From Geothrix rubra (GTDB lineage Bacteria > Acidobacteriota > Holophagae > Holophagales > Holophagaceae): a stretch of DNA of 64,000 nucleotides. Each line of letters starts with the position of its first letter. Positions within the stretch are counted from its first letter, which is position 1. This document shows positions 1 to 9,344 of the stretch, one piece after another. The position numbers and the translations under genes were made by a program. The stretch covers positions 930,001-994,000 of the forward strand of contig NZ_BSDD01000001.1 of assembly GCF_030268065.1 (NCBI RefSeq), written 5' to 3'. Under the pieces are notes generated by a model. That model had not been told where the DNA came from, ran no database searches, and worked only from the letters and a program-made list of their open reading frames with translations.

Positions 1-3000
1 ATGGGATTGGTGACGGCGATGGGGTAGATGCCCTTCATGATCTTGGCCCAGGGCGTGCCGGCGGCGTAGGCGCCGGTGGTGGTGAGCGGGACGCCCGCCT
101 CCACGACGATCCAGGCGTCCTTCCCCGTGGTGGGCATGGCGAGGGTCACCGTCGCGGTACGCAGCCGGGAATCCGCGGTGGAGGCCGTGAAGCTGCTGAT
201 CGGAATGGTCTGCACCACGCCGTTCACGACCGCCCGGACCTCGTCCACGGGCACCCAGTCCGGAGCATAGAGATTGACCGTGAGGGTCACGGAGGAGACC
301 GGACCGGCCACCAGCCCGCCGGGACCCGTGCCGTTCGCGGTCACGTCCAGGAGGGGCCCCGTGGAGGCCACGGCCGCGCCAGCCTGCAGGGCCTTCAGCA
401 CGGGACTCAGGTCATTCTGGGCCAGGGTGGCGCTGCCGAGGTTCAGGTAGGTCCGGGCCAGACCCACCGGCGTGTCCAGGCTGTAGCGCGCGGAGGAGAG
501 GCCGAGACCCTTGATGAAGCCCCCGGGACCCTGCTGGCCGATCAGGCCGAACCAGTCGTTGCGGACGGCCAGGAACTCGTTGAACCAGGCCGTGGCATTG
601 GCCGGGTCCGTCAGGGGAAGCGGATTCCCGCTGGCATCGGAGTACTCGCCCCGGAGGAGTTCGATGGCATCGAAGTCGCCCTCCCGCTTGCCCAGCGAGA
701 CAGGTCCCGTCTGGGTCCACCAGGCGTTGGTCCCCGAACCCAGCGCCACGGCGGGGTCGAAGCCGCGGACCGTGAACAGCCCCTTGGGTCCGCGGGGGCG
801 CTCGATCACGTTGAAGGCGCCCTGGGCCTGCGTGAGGAAGTCGGCCAGCGTCCAGCCGGTGGATGGGAGGGCCCCCCCGAAGCGGGTGCTGGTGGGGGCG
901 GGGGTGAAGAGGGCGGTGACCGTCCCGTCGGTCAGGACCGAGCTGCGGGCCCCCACCACGAAGGGGTCGTTCCCGATGGGATCCCGCTGGGCATCGGAAA
1001 GGCCGGTGTTGTTGGCGTCGAACTCGACCCGGAACTCCGCACGGAGGGCCGTCGGATCGGTCTGCAGATCCTGCTCGGTGCGGGCCACGACCTGGACCCC
1101 CTCGGCGAGGGCCGAGCTGAGCATCTCGCCGGGGTTGAAGCCGCCGGTGGTCGCCTGGGTGGGGCCCGGGAGGTCGAAGCTGGTCCAGCCCGTGGGCAGG
1201 CTGGACTTCACCACCACGAACATGTGGTTGGTATCGGTCTGCCCATCGAAGGCCGACACGGGCAGGGTGTCCAGGAAGGAGAGGGGCCCCCGGGTACCGT
1301 AGGCCAGGTAGTCCCCCGACGGGAAGAAGCTGCTGAGGGGGGAGAATCTGAAGGCGAAGGAGGACCCGAAGGCCTGGTTGCCGGCCTGGTACTGGTAGGA
1401 GCCGACGTTGCCGCCTGCAACGGCCTTCCCCTTGTAGATGGGTTCGAAGTAGCTCGAGACCTTGCGGGTGCGCTGCATGTCCGGGTCCGGGGTCGCGCCG
1501 ATCCCCGCGAACGTGATGCGGAGGGGCTGGAGGCCGTCGTAGACGGTGGCCCCGGCCTCGCGGGCCGAGAACGTCTGCAGCGACTGCTTCTGGGTGAGGA
1601 CATTGCCGGCGGAATCGATCACGTCGAACCGCTCCGGCGCCAGGGACTCAGCCAGGCTCCATGGCTGGGTCTTGGAGGGCTCGATGGGCGTCGCCAGGTG
1701 GGGCCGGGAGGTGTTGAGGCTGTTGGTGGCGGTGTAGAACGTGGCGCTCTGGTTCCGGTTCCGGACCGTGATCCGGTACCGCTGGTTCTGGCCGGAGACG
1801 TTCGGATCCGCCACGGCCGGCAGGAACATCTGGACCGTCGAGGCCGAGGAGGGCGCATCCCCCTTCTCGCGGAATTCCACCCGTTCGAGGCTCCAGTTCG
1901 CGGGGTTGAGGTCGGTGCTGGCATCGGCGGCACTGCCCAGGTACCGCTCGATCCGGTATTCGGCCTGCAGCGGACCGCCCAGGGTGGCGGTCCCGAAGGA
2001 ATTGAAGGCCACGAACCCGAGATCCCCGCCCCGCAGCCCGCTCCGGGCGACCGCCATCGAGTTGAACACGCTGTTGGATGGGGTCGGCTTGGCGGTGTTG
2101 ACAATGCTGCTGACGTAGAAACTGGGACCGCCCGTGACGTAGACTCGCCGCCGGTAGGTCAGGCTCTGCCCGTCCGCCAGGCTGGCGACGGCGGGGCCTC
2201 CCACCACGAGCCGGGCGGGGAACACCGGCCGGTCCTCGGTCAGCGGGTGCTGGGGATCCGAAGTCACCAGCACCTGGTCCGTGTCCACGGGCAGGATGCC
2301 GAGGCCGCTGTGGTCATCGTAGGTGGTCCCCGAGGACTCCGTGGAGGTCAGGGCCACCATGGGCGCCTGGACGCTGGTGGTGAGGGGATGGGCGAAATCC
2401 GAACCGGGGATCTCCATGCCCCAGGAGGTGACCGGGGTGCCGTCGAAGGCCTTCGTGGCGGGCACCACGAACCGGTAGCCGCCCCCCTGCTGGGAGAGGA
2501 AGTCCCCCAGGTTCTCGATGGGGAGCGTGGCGCCCGAATGGTTGGTGACCGTGGTCTCCAGGGTGAAATAGGTGTCCCGGAGCCCCAGGGAGATGCGATG
2601 GTCCACGGCCACGCCCACGACCCGCCCCTGGGCGTCGAGGGTGGCGCCGAGCTTGCCCTTGGGATCGAGCAGGTAGCCCTGCATGTCCAGGAAGACCAGG
2701 TTCGTGGACTTCCCGGGCAGGTAGTGGTCGAAGACCATGGGCAGGTCCGGGTCCTGGTTGGCCACCGGCCCGAGGCGACCCAGCATGTCGTCGGGCATGG
2801 AGACGCGTTTGAAGCTCTGGTCCAGCGAGATGGTGCCGATGTCCAGGACGGACCCGCCCGAGGGCGCCCCGAGCTGCCCGGGCTGGTCCCCGAAGGCCGC
2901 GCCGTCGACGGCCAGCTGGACGTAGTCGTTGCCCACGTAGAAGTCGCCCGGGCCCGCCGAGGCCTTCAGGCCGGCCACCCGGTCGCCGCCCACCTGCGGG

Positions 3001-3146
3001 ATCTCCTCGACCGCGAGGTTGGGGCGTGTGACGCCCGTGGCGCGGAAGCAGCCCACGCTTCCGCCGGCGGCGAGCGCCAGGACCAGGGGCGCCATCCACA
3101 GGGCAGGCCGGGAGGGCGGGACGGATCGGGGGTGGCGCATGTTCAT
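1..3146 (-). CDS. large secreted lipoprotein, CehA/McbA-like C-terminal region (3' end missing)
   Basis: The frame is open from an ATG at 3146 (or 3140) to the left edge, about 1,048 codons, so the C-terminus is cut off. A basic N-terminus and hydrophobic stretch end in a lipobox G-S-V-G-C (Cys33), so an outer-membrane or periplasmic lipoprotein is expected. Most of the body looks beta-rich and I recognise no catalytic motif in it. Residues about 820-1000 (FDAIELL, WFNEFLAVRNDWF, LARTYLNLG, LKALQAG, ASTGPLLDV, APDWVPVDEVRAVVNG) keep the order of the C-terminal half of CehA/McbA-type PHP metallohydrolases, but the SDxH metal-ligand motif usually found there is missing. Neither start has a clear Shine-Dalgarno. 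Expression and coding are well supported by length and codon bias; function is unknown. Confidence 0.8.
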   Translation of the reverse strand, partial: MNMRHPRSVPPSRPALWMAPLVLALAAGGSVGCFRATGVTRPNLAVEEIPQVGGDRVAGLKASAGPGDFYVGNDYVQLAVDGAAFGDQPGQLGAPSGGSVLDIGTISLDQSFKRVSMPDDMLGRLGPVANQDPDLPMVFDHYLPGKSTNLVFLDMQGYLLDPKGKLGATLDAQGRVVGVAVDHRISLGLRDTYFTLETTVTNHSGATLPIENLGDFLSQQGGGYRFVVPATKAFDGTPVTSWGMEIPGSDFAHPLTTSVQAPMVALTSTESSGTTYDDHSGLGILPVDTDQVLVTSDPQHPLTEDRPVFPARLVVGGPAVASLADGQSLTYRRRVYVTGGPSFYVSSIVNTAKPTPSNSVFNSMAVARSGLRGGDLGFVAFNSFGTATLGGPLQAEYRIERYLGSAADASTDLNPANWSLERVEFREKGDAPSSASTVQMFLPAVADPNVSGQNQRYRITVRNRNQSATFYTATNSLNTSRPHLATPIEPSKTQPWSLAESLAPERFDVIDSAGNVLTQKQSLQTFSAREAGATVYDGLQPLRITFAGIGATPDPDMQRTRKVSSYFEPIYKGKAVAGGNVGSYQYQAGNQAFGSSFAFRFSPLSSFFPSGDYLAYGTRGPLSFLDTLPVSAFDGQTDTNHMFVVVKSSLPTGWTSFDLPGPTQATTGGFNPGEMLSSALAEGVQVVARTEQDLQTDPTALRAEFRVEFDANNTGLSDAQRDPIGNDPFVVGARSSVLTDGTVTALFTPAPTSTRFGGALPSTGWTLADFLTQAQGAFNVIERPRGPKGLFTVRGFDPAVALGSGTNAWWTQTGPVSLGKREGDFDAIELLRGEYSDASGNPLPLTDPANATAWFNEFLAVRNDWFGLIGQQGPGGFIKGLGLSSARYSLDTPVGLARTYLNLGSATLAQNDLSPVLKALQAGAAVASTGPLLDVTANGTGPGGLVAGPVSSVTLTVNLYAPDWVPVDEVRAVVNGVVQTIPISSFTASTADSRLRTATVTLAMPTTGKDAWIVVEAGVPLTTTGAYAAGTPWAKIMKGIYPIAVTNP

Positions 3147-3231
3147 CAAGGCAACTCGTCTCTGTGGTCGGTGCGGTCGTCGCGGGAGGTCCGTGGGGCG
3201 AAGGCGCATGAAGGGTCTATGCTAACCCACG

Positions 3232-3915
3232 ATGTCGATCTCCGCCCTCCTTCATCGCGGCTGGCTGCAGAGGCGGCCCCTGCTGGCGATCCTGGCCATG
3301 CTCCTCCTCGGAGACCTGCTCTGGACCCTGGGAAGGTTCCCCGCCCTGGACCGGGGCCGGACCTTTTCCCCGGAATCCCTTCCCCCCGTCGGAGGGGCCG
3401 TCCTCGTGCTCGGGGCGGGCGTCTACGGCGACGGGGAGCCGACGCAGGTCCTGGAAGCCCGCCTCCGCACGGCCCTCGACCTGTTCCACGCGGGGAAGGT
3501 GCGGTGGTTCCTGGTGTCCGGAGACAACCGCCACCCCTCCTACAACGAACCCCAGGCCATGCGCCGCTGGCTGCTGAAGCAGGGGGTGCCCCCCACCCTC
3601 ATCGTCAGCGACTATGCCGGCCGGCGCACCTGGGACAGCCTCCGGCGGGCCCAGGTGGTCTTCGGGCAGCGCCAGGTGGTGGTGGTCACCTCGGACTTCC
3701 ACCTCCCCCGGGCCCTCTACCTCGCGGACCGCATGGGACTGGAGACCTGGGGCGTGCCGGCCTCCACGGAGCGCATGCCCTTCTTCGCCCGGGTCCGCTT
3801 CCTGGCCCGGGAATACCTGGCGCGCCACCTCGCCCTCTTCGATGCCTGGTTCCCGCCGGACACCCGGCTCGGCCCCCGCGAACCCACCCCCGACGACTGG
3901 GAGACCGACCCGTGA
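3232..3915 (+). CDS. SanA/YdcF (DUF218) family membrane-anchored protein
   Basis: A 227-residue protein with one N-terminal membrane segment (about residues 14-30) followed by a DUF218 domain. Family landmarks are the strand plus loop VLVLGAGVYGDGEPT (about 57-71), VSGDN (about 98-102), and the conserved S-D-F-H-L-x-R-A motif (about 154-161). SanA, ElyC and YdcF proteins of this family act at the inner membrane and are linked to envelope integrity and vancomycin exclusion; the reaction is not established. The ATG has no Shine-Dalgarno but a TATGCT box (3218-3223) lies 8 nt upstream, so the mRNA may be nearly leaderless. Its stop overlaps the GTG start of the thiolase (GTGA), so the two are probably translationally coupled. 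Confidence 0.85.
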   Translation: MSISALLHRGWLQRRPLLAILAMLLLGDLLWTLGRFPALDRGRTFSPESLPPVGGAVLVLGAGVYGDGEPTQVLEARLRTALDLFHAGKVRWFLVSGDNRHPSYNEPQAMRRWLLKQGVPPTLIVSDYAGRRTWDSLRRAQVVFGQRQVVVVTSDFHLPRALYLADRMGLETWGVPASTERMPFFARVRFLAREYLARHLALFDAWFPPDTRLGPREPTPDDWETDP

Positions 3916-5051
3916 AGGGATCCCGGGACCTGTTCATCGCCGCGGCGGGCCGGCTGCCCCTGGGCCGGTACGGCGGCGCCTTGGCCGGGGAGGGCGCCGT
4001 GGGGCTGGGGCTGGCGACCCTCCAGGGCCTGCTGGCGGACCCCGCCCTGCCCCGGCCCGGCAAGGTCGTCTGGGGCATGGCGCGGAGCCACACCCAGGGG
4101 ATGAACCCCGCCCGCACCCTGGCCCTGAAGGCGGGATTGCCTTCCGACACCCCGGCCTTCACCGTGAACATGGCCTGCGGATCGGGGCTCCAGGCCGCGA
4201 TCCTGGCCGCCCAGGACCTCCGCGATGGCGCGCCCTTCCCCATCCTGGCCGGGGGAAGCGAGGCCATGTCCGACACGCCCCACCTCCTGCCCGGCCTGCG
4301 CTGGGGCTTCCGCATGGGCCACCGCACCCTGCCCGACGTCATGCACCAGGACGGCCTGCGCTGCCCGGTCACGGGCCTCCTCATGGGGGAGACCATCGAA
4401 CGACTGGTGGCCAGACGGGGGATCTCGCGGGCGGAGGCCGACGCCTGGGCCGCGGAGAGCCACCGCCGGGCCGCGGCGGCGGACTTCGGCCCGGAGACCC
4501 TGCCCCACCCGAAGCTTGACCGCGACGAGTGCATCCGCCCGGGGACCACGCCGGGCGCGCTTTCGCAGCTGGCCCCCGTGTTCGATCCTGCGGGACAGGT
4601 GACCGCCGGGAACGCCTCTGCCCTGTCGGACGGGGCCGCGGCCCTGCTCCTGGCCCGGGGGGACCAGCTGGGCGGGTCGCGTCCCCTCGCCCGGATCCTG
4701 GGCTGGTCCGAGGCGGGGGTGGACCCCATGGACATGGGCGAGGCCCCGGTGCCTGCGGTGCGCCGGCTCCTGGACCGCCATGGCCTGCGGGTGCCGGACA
4801 TCGCCCTGTGGGAGCTCAACGAGGCCTTCTCGGCCCAGGTGCTGGTGTGCCAGCGCCAGCTGGGGCTGCCACCGGACCGGCTGAACGCCACGGGGGGCGC
4901 CGTGGCCCTAGGCCATCCCATCGGCGCCACCGGCGCCCGGATCCTCATCACGCTGGTCCACCAGCTGCGGCTCCGGGGCGGCGGCCTGGGGGTCGCGACC
5001 CTTGGCATCGGGGGCGGCCTGGGACTGGCGATGCTCGTCGAGGTTGCCTAG
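3912..5051 (+). CDS. thiolase family protein (acetyl-CoA acetyltransferase-like) lacking the second catalytic Cys
   Basis: A 379-residue thiolase starting at a GTG that overlaps the preceding stop codon. Thiolases condense or cleave acyl-CoAs (acetoacetyl-CoA, 3-ketoacyl-CoA). The acylated nucleophile is present as Cys89 in NMACGSG, and the His of GHPIGATG is at residue 335. The C-terminal catalytic Cys, normally in a CIGGG motif, is replaced by Gly365 in TLGIGGGLG (codon GGC at 5004-5006, where TGC is expected). The NEAF motif is intact. The family assignment is sure; normal condensing activity is doubtful because that Cys is the general acid/base. A related role (degradative, SCP2-like or scaffold) is possible. 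The gene ends base-to-base against the oppositely oriented acyltransferase-ligase gene. Confidence 0.9.
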   Translation: MKGSRDLFIAAAGRLPLGRYGGALAGEGAVGLGLATLQGLLADPALPRPGKVVWGMARSHTQGMNPARTLALKAGLPSDTPAFTVNMACGSGLQAAILAAQDLRDGAPFPILAGGSEAMSDTPHLLPGLRWGFRMGHRTLPDVMHQDGLRCPVTGLLMGETIERLVARRGISRAEADAWAAESHRRAAAADFGPETLPHPKLDRDECIRPGTTPGALSQLAPVFDPAGQVTAGNASALSDGAAALLLARGDQLGGSRPLARILGWSEAGVDPMDMGEAPVPAVRRLLDRHGLRVPDIALWELNEAFSAQVLVCQRQLGLPPDRLNATGGAVALGHPIGATGARILITLVHQLRLRGGGLGVATLGIGGGLGLAMLVEVA

Positions 5052-7682
5052 CTAGGCCACCGGCTCGGCCAGCAACGCCTTGAGGGCCTGGTAGTCGGTC
5101 TTGCCGGTGCCGAGGGTGGGGATCTGCTCGACCCGGCGGACGTCCCGGATGTGGTGCAGGGGCGACAGGCCGGCGGCCCGGATGGCGGCGTTGGCCTCCT
5201 CCCGGGGGATGCCGGAGACCGTGAAGAGCACCAGGTCGGGGTTGATCTCCTCGGCCGTGGCCTCCACCGCCAGGAGGGGCTCGGCATCCTCCTCGCCCAT
5301 GAACCGCTGGGCGAGGGCCTCCTCGATGGCCGGCAGGGAGACCATCTCGCCGCCCAGCTTCACGAAGCGCTTCAGCCGTCCGGCGAACACCAGCACCCCG
5401 TCCTCCTCCCGGACGAGGTCGCCGGTGTGGTACCAGGACTTGCCCTCGAAGGTCTGGAAGGGGGAGGCGGCGCTCGGATTCAGGTACCCGCCGAAGATGC
5501 TGGGGCCGCGGACCAGCAGCATGCCCGGCTCGCCGGGCGGGACCCGCCGGCCGGTGTCCAGGTCCACGATCGCCCACTCGACGGAAGGGAGGGGCTTGCC
5601 GATCGTCCCGTTCCGGGGATCCTCCTCCCGGTTCACCGACACCACGGGCGAGCACTCGGTGATGCCGTAGCCCTCCAGGACCGTGACGCCGGGCCAGCGA
5701 CGGGCGAGTGTGGCGTAGAGGGCGTCGGGGCACTTCTCGGCACCGGAGATGACCCAGCGCAGGGACTCCAGGTGCCGGTCCTCCGCCTGCCGGGCGATGC
5801 CCGCCAGGAAGGTGGGCGTGCCCACCAGGAGGGTGGCATGGTAGGCCGAGATGATCCGGGCCAGCATCCGGCCCTCGGTGGGATTGGGGTGGTAGACCAC
5901 CGGGATGCCCAGGACCAAGGGCAGGATGGTCGTCGTCGTGAGCCCGAAGGCATGGAAGGGGGGCAGGCAGCCCATCATGCGGTCGTCCTTGCGGAACCGC
6001 AGGATCTGGGTGACATCCCGGATGTTCGCCAGGATGTTGCCGTGGGTCAGCGGGACCGCCTTGGGCTGGCTCTCGCTCCCGCTGGTGAAGAGGACCGCGG
6101 CGGTCTCCGGGGGACGGACGGAGGTGAGGGCCGACCAGTCGAACCGGGCCCGGAGGGCGGCGGAAAGCTTGGCGGCGAGGGGGATCCGCTTGCCCTCGAC
6201 GTCCAGCAGCCAGAGGCGCTCCCGGATGGCCGAGAGGTCCACGCCCTGGGCGTCGAGGCGGTTCAGGAGGGTCGAGACCGTGATGACGTGCTTCACGCCG
6301 ACGAGGTCCAGGCCCTGGGAGAGGCTGCGGGAACCGGAGGTCCAGTTCACCAGCACCGGCGTCTTCCCAGCGAAGAGCAGGGCCAGGTAGAGGATGCCCG
6401 CGCCGCCGGTGGCGGGGAGCATCAGGCCCACGTGGTCGCCCTCCAGCTGCTCGAACACCGGCTTCAGCACCAGGATGGCGGTGATGACATCGCGGTAGGT
6501 GCGCACGCCACTGGTCTGGTCCGCCACGGCCATCCGGCCCGGGCCACGTTTCGCCTGCCGGAGAAACACCTCGGGGATGGTCCCCCCCTCGGGCAGCTCG
6601 ATGGGGAGGTTGGCCGGGGCGTGGAACCAGGCGTGGGGCACCGCCTTGAGCTCGCCCTGCCGGAGGGAGACCGCGGCCCCGGTGGCGGCGAGCATGACGT
6701 CCCCCACGGTCTGGAGGGAGGCCGGGTCGCTGCAGGGATAGCCGTACGCCCGCTCCAGCCACAGCTCCAGCTCGCGGTGGGCCAGGGTGTCCAGGCCCAG
6801 GTCGCCCACCAGGGTCAGCCCGTCCTGGATCTCGTGATGGCCGGTGACCCCCTGGAGATGGCGGCGGACAGCGTCCCGGACCTGGGCCGGCACGGTCCTC
6901 GGGTTGCCGGCCACGCGGGGCCGGGGCGGTTCCGGGAGGACCCGGGGCCCGTGGCCCTGCCAGAACAGGTAGGGGACGAAGGTGCGGGGGCCGGGATCGG
7001 CGTTCAGGCGGGCCTCCAGATCCCGGTTGAGGGCCGTCCGGCCCTCCGCCACGGCCAGGTCCGTCACCTCCTCGAACACCAGGCGCACCTTCCGCCGGGG
7101 CATGAAGAAGAGCCCGTTGGCCAGGAGGTAGCCGGCCCCCTTCAGGAGGTTCACCCCCAGCCGGGGACGCTGGCCGGAGGCGGCACTGAACCGGCTGCCC
7201 CAGAGGCCCCGCATCCGGACCACGACCACGCGGGTGCCGGGGGCCTGGCGCAGCACCGCCTCCAGCATGCTGTTGTCGGAGAGGTCCTCGGTCTTCTGCC
7301 GGGAGAGCCGCCCCCCGGGGAACAGCAGCAGGCGATGGCCGGCCCGCAGGCGGCCCGCGAGATCCGCCAGCTCCCCGGCCAGGGCCTCGCGGCAGCCTGC
7401 CCCATGGCTGGCGGGATCCGGGAGGGCCCTCACCCCGAAGGCCCGGGCCAGCCAGCGGAGGGGGCCGTGGACCGTGTGGTCGCGACCCGCGACCAGGGTC
7501 GGCTCCCAGCTCCGGTGGAGCAGGGCCACCAGGATGAAGGGGTCCACGAGGGTGGGGTGGCTGGCCAGGAAGAGCACCCCGCGGCCATCCGGCGGAGGGA
7601 GGGCCTCCAGGCCTTCCGCCTCGACGCGGTAGCGCAGCCGCATCAGCGGCCGTCCCAGGGAGCGGATCAGGGCGGCAATCAT
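5052..7682 (-). CDS. PlsC acyltransferase / carrier-like domain / AMP-dependent acyl ligase fusion (Aas-like)
   Basis: An 876-residue, three-part protein. Residues 1-200 are a PlsC-type glycerolipid acyltransferase with the HX4D motif (His42, Asp47) and FPGG. Residues about 265-340 resemble an acyl carrier domain, but the phosphopantetheine Ser is Thr299 (GLDTLA). Residues about 390-870 are an adenylate-forming acyl ligase with [21 protein letters not shown] and a C-terminal GTGKTDY. In E. coli Aas the acyltransferase and ligase halves re-acylate lysophospholipid; a membrane phospholipid repair or fatty-acid salvage role is likely here. ATG 7682 is preferred; an upstream in-frame TTG at 7700 would add six residues. 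The stop lies next to the thiolase stop with no gap. Confidence 0.88.
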   Translation of the reverse strand: MIAALIRSLGRPLMRLRYRVEAEGLEALPPPDGRGVLFLASHPTLVDPFILVALLHRSWEPTLVAGRDHTVHGPLRWLARAFGVRALPDPASHGAGCREALAGELADLAGRLRAGHRLLLFPGGRLSRQKTEDLSDNSMLEAVLRQAPGTRVVVVRMRGLWGSRFSAASGQRPRLGVNLLKGAGYLLANGLFFMPRRKVRLVFEEVTDLAVAEGRTALNRDLEARLNADPGPRTFVPYLFWQGHGPRVLPEPPRPRVAGNPRTVPAQVRDAVRRHLQGVTGHHEIQDGLTLVGDLGLDTLAHRELELWLERAYGYPCSDPASLQTVGDVMLAATGAAVSLRQGELKAVPHAWFHAPANLPIELPEGGTIPEVFLRQAKRGPGRMAVADQTSGVRTYRDVITAILVLKPVFEQLEGDHVGLMLPATGGAGILYLALLFAGKTPVLVNWTSGSRSLSQGLDLVGVKHVITVSTLLNRLDAQGVDLSAIRERLWLLDVEGKRIPLAAKLSAALRARFDWSALTSVRPPETAAVLFTSGSESQPKAVPLTHGNILANIRDVTQILRFRKDDRMMGCLPPFHAFGLTTTTILPLVLGIPVVYHPNPTEGRMLARIISAYHATLLVGTPTFLAGIARQAEDRHLESLRWVISGAEKCPDALYATLARRWPGVTVLEGYGITECSPVVSVNREEDPRNGTIGKPLPSVEWAIVDLDTGRRVPPGEPGMLLVRGPSIFGGYLNPSAASPFQTFEGKSWYHTGDLVREEDGVLVFAGRLKRFVKLGGEMVSLPAIEEALAQRFMGEEDAEPLLAVEATAEEINPDLVLFTVSGIPREEANAAIRAAGLSPLHHIRDVRRVEQIPTLGTGKTDYQALKALLAEPVA

Positions 7683-7810
7683 CGGTTCTCGGGCCTTCAA
7701 GCAGGGGTCGGCGAACCCCGGATTGTAGCGGGAATCCGGGGGCGCCCCTAAACCTGACCCCGGGTTCTGCGAAGATGAGTCAGGGCCGGTCGAGGCCCCT
7801 CGAGGTGCCC

Positions 7811-8542
7811 ATGTCCGACGCCCCCCTGATCCGGCTCACCGACATCACCAAGGTCTACCAGATGGGCGACATGGAAGTGCGCGCCCTGGACGGGGTGACC
7901 ATGGAGATCCGCCGTGGCGAGTACGTCGCCATCATGGGGCCCTCCGGATCCGGCAAGTCCACGATGATGAACGTCATCGGCTGCCTGGACACGCCCACCA
8001 ACGGGACCTACGAGCTGAACGGCAAGCTGGCCTCGGCCATGAGCGATGACGAGCTGGCCCAGATCCGCAACGAGGAGATCGGCTTCGTCTTCCAGACCTT
8101 CAACCTGCTGGCCCGCACCACCTCCCTGCAGAACGTCGAGCTGCCCCTGATCTATGCGGGCAAGACCCCCGCGGAGCGGCACCAAATGGCCCACCAGGCC
8201 CTGGAGAACGTAGGCCTCGGGTCCCGCGCCGACCACATGCCCAACCAGCTCTCCGGCGGCCAGCGGCAGCGCGTGGCCATCGCCCGGGCCCTCGTGAACA
8301 ACCCCAGCATCCTGCTGGCGGACGAGCCCACCGGCGCCCTCGATTCCAAGACCAGCGTGGAGATCATGGCCCTCTTCGAGGAGCTCTACCAGAAGGGCAA
8401 CACCATCATCCTCGTGACCCACGAGGAGGACATCGCCCGCCACGCCCACCGCATCGTCAAGCTCCGGGACGGGAAGATCATCCACGACGAGCCCAACACC
8501 CCCATCACCTCCGAAGAGCACATGGCCCACCTGAGCCTCTAG
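7811..8542 (+). CDS. ABC transporter ATP-binding protein, MacB/LolD type
   Basis: A 243-residue nucleotide-binding subunit. Visible motifs are Walker [10 protein letters not shown], the Q-loop FVFQTFNLL, signature [14 protein letters not shown], Walker [13 protein letters not shown] and the switch His in VTHEED. The N-terminal pattern ([21 protein letters not shown]) is typical of the MacB/LolD/FtsE branch that powers extrusion of lipoproteins, peptides or macrolides. No permease is adjacent in this window, so the partner is encoded elsewhere. ATG 7811 is preferred because gaggtg lies just upstream; an in-frame ATG at 7775 would add 12 residues. It is divergent from the acyltransferase-ligase gene, with little room for two promoters. 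Confidence 0.9.
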   Translation: MSDAPLIRLTDITKVYQMGDMEVRALDGVTMEIRRGEYVAIMGPSGSGKSTMMNVIGCLDTPTNGTYELNGKLASAMSDDELAQIRNEEIGFVFQTFNLLARTTSLQNVELPLIYAGKTPAERHQMAHQALENVGLGSRADHMPNQLSGGQRQRVAIARALVNNPSILLADEPTGALDSKTSVEIMALFEELYQKGNTIILVTHEEDIARHAHRIVKLRDGKIIHDEPNTPITSEEHMAHLSL

Positions 8543-8560
8543 GGGGGAGCCCCGGGGGCA

Positions 8561-8591
8561 TTGGATCGGGGGGGCTGACCTCAGGTAGACT
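8561..8591 (+). promoter_or_regulatory. candidate leaderless promoter for the carbonic anhydrase
   Basis: A TAGACT -10 box (8586-8591) ends exactly 6 nt before the ATG at 8598, placing the expected transcription start on the start codon itself. A weak TTGGAT (8561-8566) lies 19 nt upstream as a possible -35. There is no Shine-Dalgarno sequence before the ATG. The same GGTAGACT-N6-ATG arrangement occurs before mqnA. Confidence 0.5.
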
Positions 8592-8597
8592 GTCGGC

Positions 8598-9266
8598 ATG
8601 CAGAAGCTCGTGCAGGGCATCCACCAGTTCCAGACGCAGGTCTTCCGCTCCCACCAGGCCCTCTTCGAGGAGCTGGAGCACGGCCAGAGGCCGGAGACCC
8701 TCTTCGTCACGTGCTCCGACTCCCGGATCAACCCCAACCTGATCACCCAGACGGGCCCCGGGGAGCTCTTCATCCTCCGGAACGTGGGGAACCTGATCCC
8801 GCCCTACGAGAGCATGGGCGGCATGGCGGCGGGCATCGAGTTCGCCGTCGAGGGGCTCCAGGTCAGGGACATCATCATCTGCGGCCATTCCAACTGCGGC
8901 GCCATGCAGGCTCTCCTGGACCCGGCCAAGCTCGAGGGACTGCCGGCCACCCGGGCCTGGCTGTCCCACGCCCGCAAGACCGAGCGGGTCATGGGGGAGA
9001 GCTACGGGCACCTCCACGGGAACCAGCTGCTCCACGCCACGGTGGAGGAGAATGTCCTCGAGCAGCTGGAGAACCTCCGCACCCATCCCTCGGTGGCCAA
9101 GGCCGTCTCCACCGGCATGCTGCACCTGCACGGGTGGGTCTACAAGATCGAGACCGGCGAGGTGTTCGCCTTCGACCCGGACCGGGGCCAGTACACCTCC
9201 GTCACCGGTACCGAGGGCCTCGCCCCCCTCGACCCGGACCACCGCGCCACGGACCTGTCGATCTAG
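8598..9266 (+). CDS. beta-class carbonic anhydrase
   Basis: A 222-residue cytoplasmic enzyme that interconverts CO2 and bicarbonate. The zinc ligands of beta carbonic anhydrases are present: Cys39 and the Asp41-Arg43 dyad in CSDSR, then His97 and Cys100 in GHSNC. Length and the C-terminal GWVYKIETGEVFAFD match the bacterial family. It supplies bicarbonate for carboxylases and pH balance. The start lacks a Shine-Dalgarno and has a -10 box only 6 nt away, so translation may be leaderless. It stands alone, convergent with era. Confidence 0.95.
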   Translation: MQKLVQGIHQFQTQVFRSHQALFEELEHGQRPETLFVTCSDSRINPNLITQTGPGELFILRNVGNLIPPYESMGGMAAGIEFAVEGLQVRDIIICGHSNCGAMQALLDPAKLEGLPATRAWLSHARKTERVMGESYGHLHGNQLLHATVEENVLEQLENLRTHPSVAKAVSTGMLHLHGWVYKIETGEVFAFDPDRGQYTSVTGTEGLAPLDPDHRATDLSI

Positions 9267-9287
9267 CCGACCGGCGGATCGCGAAGC

Positions 9288-9304
9288 GGCCTGCCGGGCA
9301 GGCC
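9288..9304. terminator. GC hairpin between convergent carbonic anhydrase and era
   Basis: ggcctgc (9288-9294) and gcaggcc (9298-9304) form a 7-bp stem with a 3-nt loop in the 78-bp gap between two convergent genes. There is no T-run on either side, so intrinsic termination is uncertain; it could act as a bidirectional mRNA 3'-end structure. Confidence 0.3.
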
Positions 9305-9344
9305 AGCGAAGCGAGGCTCCGGCGAGGAGGCTACGCCACCTGTT

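Noticed and set aside
1224-3911. Long plus-strand open frame continuing into the thiolase
   Set aside because: It is antisense to the lipoprotein gene and passes through the SanA-like gene in another frame; the Gly/Arg/Pro-rich translation is typical of a high-GC shadow. Only 3912-5051 is real.
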